The notes beneath the pieces were generated by a model, which saw nothing but the letters and a program-made list of their open reading frames with translations, searched no databases and was not told the DNA's origin. Positions 7,743-8,070 of a stretch of DNA of 8,070 bases are shown piece after piece. The DNA lies in the NCBI GenBank assembly GCA_029880025.1, contig JAOUPE010000063.1:1-8070 (forward strand), read 5' to 3'. Origin of the DNA: Caldifarciminota bacterium. Lineage in GTDB: Bacteria > Hydrothermota > Tepidihabitantia > Tepidihabitantales > JAOUPE01. The translations under genes and the position numbers were made by a program. Positions within the stretch are counted from its first letter, which is position 1; every line of letters begins with the position of its first letter.

Positions 7743-7855
7743 AAATCCCCCTTCAGTCTTTTCTTACCAAGACTGGCTAAAGAGATTAGCACTATATCGG
7801 GAAAAATTAATAAATAAAGATACCTCAGATTTAACTTAACCTTTTTAGCACGCAT
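7739..7855 (-). CDS. Possible 38-residue basic/hydrophobic small protein or leader peptide
   Basis: Not a recognised family. ATG at 7855 has AGGAG (7862-7866) with a 6-base spacer, and an in-frame TAA lies two codons upstream, so the start is well bounded. The product begins MRAKKVKLNLRYLYLL, continues through a hydrophobic stretch (about 12-29) and ends KKRLKGDL. The positive ends around a short apolar core fit a small membrane peptide. Its TGA overlaps the kelch gene start as ATGA, typical of coupled genes. It could instead be chance within a structured leader; the length is too short to judge coding statistics. Confidence 0.35.
   Translation of the reverse strand: MRAKKVKLNLRYLYLLIFPDIVLISLASLGKKRLKGDL
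7747..7753 (-). promoter_or_regulatory. Ribosome binding site of the kelch gene
   Basis: AAGGGGG lies 4 bases before the ATG at 7742. It is a short, imperfect Shine-Dalgarno sequence, weaker than the AGGAG sites of the two small ORFs upstream, and it directly follows a 7-bp hairpin. Confidence 0.5.
7754..7775 (-). promoter_or_regulatory. Hairpin immediately upstream of the kelch ribosome binding site
   Basis: CAGTCTT (7754-7760) and AAGACTG (7769-7775) form a perfect 7-bp inverted repeat around an 8-base loop. It lies in the last codons of a possible 38-residue ORF and ends at the base next to AAGGGGG. It lacks a T-run, so it is not a typical terminator. It may modulate translation of the kelch gene, which is inference. 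Confidence 0.4.
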
Positions 7856-7869
7856 CGGTTACTCCTGTC

Positions 7870-8019
7870 TCAATCTAACAAAGAGGAGATAGAAAGCCAC
7901 TTCCCGGATTTCTTTCTATGAAGCGCCGGCGACAGTTGCCCAAATCCTCTGTTTATATAATAATAAAATCCACGTAAGAATTCCTGTAACTTCATTATCC
8001 AAGACCAAAAGTTAATCAC
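7870..8019 (-). CDS. Possible 49-residue small ORF at the head of the cluster
   Basis: Not recognised. GTG at 8019 has AGGAG (8028-8032) with an 8-base spacer; an in-frame ATG at 7995 would give 41 residues but has only a weak GG-containing site. The product starts INFWSWIMKLQEFLRGFYYY after the initiator, followed by a basic segment LHRKKSGKW and the end SISSLLD. It is rich in aromatic and basic residues and lacks a clear signal peptide. It stops 14 bases before the next small ORF. Its second half coincides with a stem structure, so this may be a structured RNA that happens to be open. Confidence 0.28.
   Translation of the reverse strand: MINFWSWIMKLQEFLRGFYYYINRGFGQLSPALHRKKSGKWLSISSLLD
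7882..7950 (-). ncRNA. Nested stem structure in the leader of the kelch gene (unassigned RNA element)
   Basis: Perfect inverted repeats are nested: AGAGGA (7882-7887) with TCCTCT (7945-7950), and ATAGAAAG (7889-7896) with CTTTCTAT (7912-7919), an 8-bp stem with a 15-base loop. In the transcript a 25-base GC-rich segment containing the palindrome CGCCGGCG lies between the outer and inner 5' strands. The segment CGCTTC beside the inner stem can pair with GAAGTG in the loop (one G-U), a possible pseudoknot. The GC-rich core stands out from AT-rich surroundings. It matches no riboswitch class I could recognise, and folding is by eye only. Confidence 0.4.
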
Positions 8020-8048
8020 AACTTAGTCTCCTATATATAAAGCAAGCA

Positions 8049-8054
8049 ATTATA
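8049..8054 (-). promoter_or_regulatory. Candidate -10 box of the cluster promoter
   Basis: TATAAT on the minus strand lies 16 bases before the AGGAG site of the first small ORF, a sensible place for a leader start near 8042. The matching -35 box would fall just beyond the window edge, so the promoter cannot be confirmed. The background is AT-rich. Confidence 0.28.
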
Positions 8055-8070
8055 TGAATGTTTTAATTTT

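Noticed and set aside
7642..7839. 65-codon + strand ORF across the start of the kelch gene.
   Set aside because: It lies antisense to the signal peptide and the leader, has no convincing ribosome binding site and encodes nothing recognisable.
7882..7950. Cobalamin or cyclic-di-GMP riboswitch, suggested by GGGCAACTGT and by GTAACCGATG downstream.
   Set aside because: Only short isolated matches; the conserved core order and junctions of either class are not present.
7960..7989. Promoter-like pair on the minus strand, TTACAG and TATTAT with an 18-base spacer, just before the nested stems.
   Set aside because: The match is poor in an AT-rich tract and lies inside the possible 49-residue ORF. 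The TATAAT at 8049-8054 is a better candidate.

Overview
The window reads as one leftward (minus-strand) gene cluster for exported proteins in a bacterium whose secreted proteins carry a C-terminal beta-sandwich of the type A sorting / FlgD-like kind. That tail, the PD40-type propeller protein and the BNR/FN3/kelch surface architecture suggest a member of the FCB-related candidate phyla (WOR-3/Stahlbacteria, Cloacimonadota or similar). The taxonomic placement is inference; no rRNA or other marker gene is present.

Layout in transcription order, right to left. 8070-7743 is a leader region without an obvious large gene. It holds a -10-like TATAAT, two very short ORFs (49 and 38 codons) each with a good Shine-Dalgarno sequence, a nested stem structure overlapping the first, and a 7-bp hairpin directly before the next ribosome binding site. 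7742-6459 encodes a 427-residue exported six-bladed kelch propeller with a C-terminal sorting-like domain. A 100-base AT-rich gap follows. 6358-5450 encodes a 302-residue membrane-anchored or lipoprotein-like TolB/PD40 propeller. Eleven bases later, 5438-147 encodes a 1763-residue exported multidomain protein: two N-terminal beta domains, a probable HExxH zinc peptidase module, two FN3 domains, long BNR-like propeller repeats, a pre-tail module and a C-terminal sorting domain. The last 146 bases hold an interrupted G-rich repeat on the + strand.

The three large genes are probably co-transcribed; at least the second and third are, because the ribosome binding site of the giant gene abuts the stop of its neighbour. 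All three products appear destined for the envelope or outside. The most notable points are an evident zinc-peptidase active site inside a protein otherwise built of adhesion and propeller modules, a marked base-composition shift within that same gene, and the compact leader with tiny ORFs and RNA structure ahead of the kelch gene.
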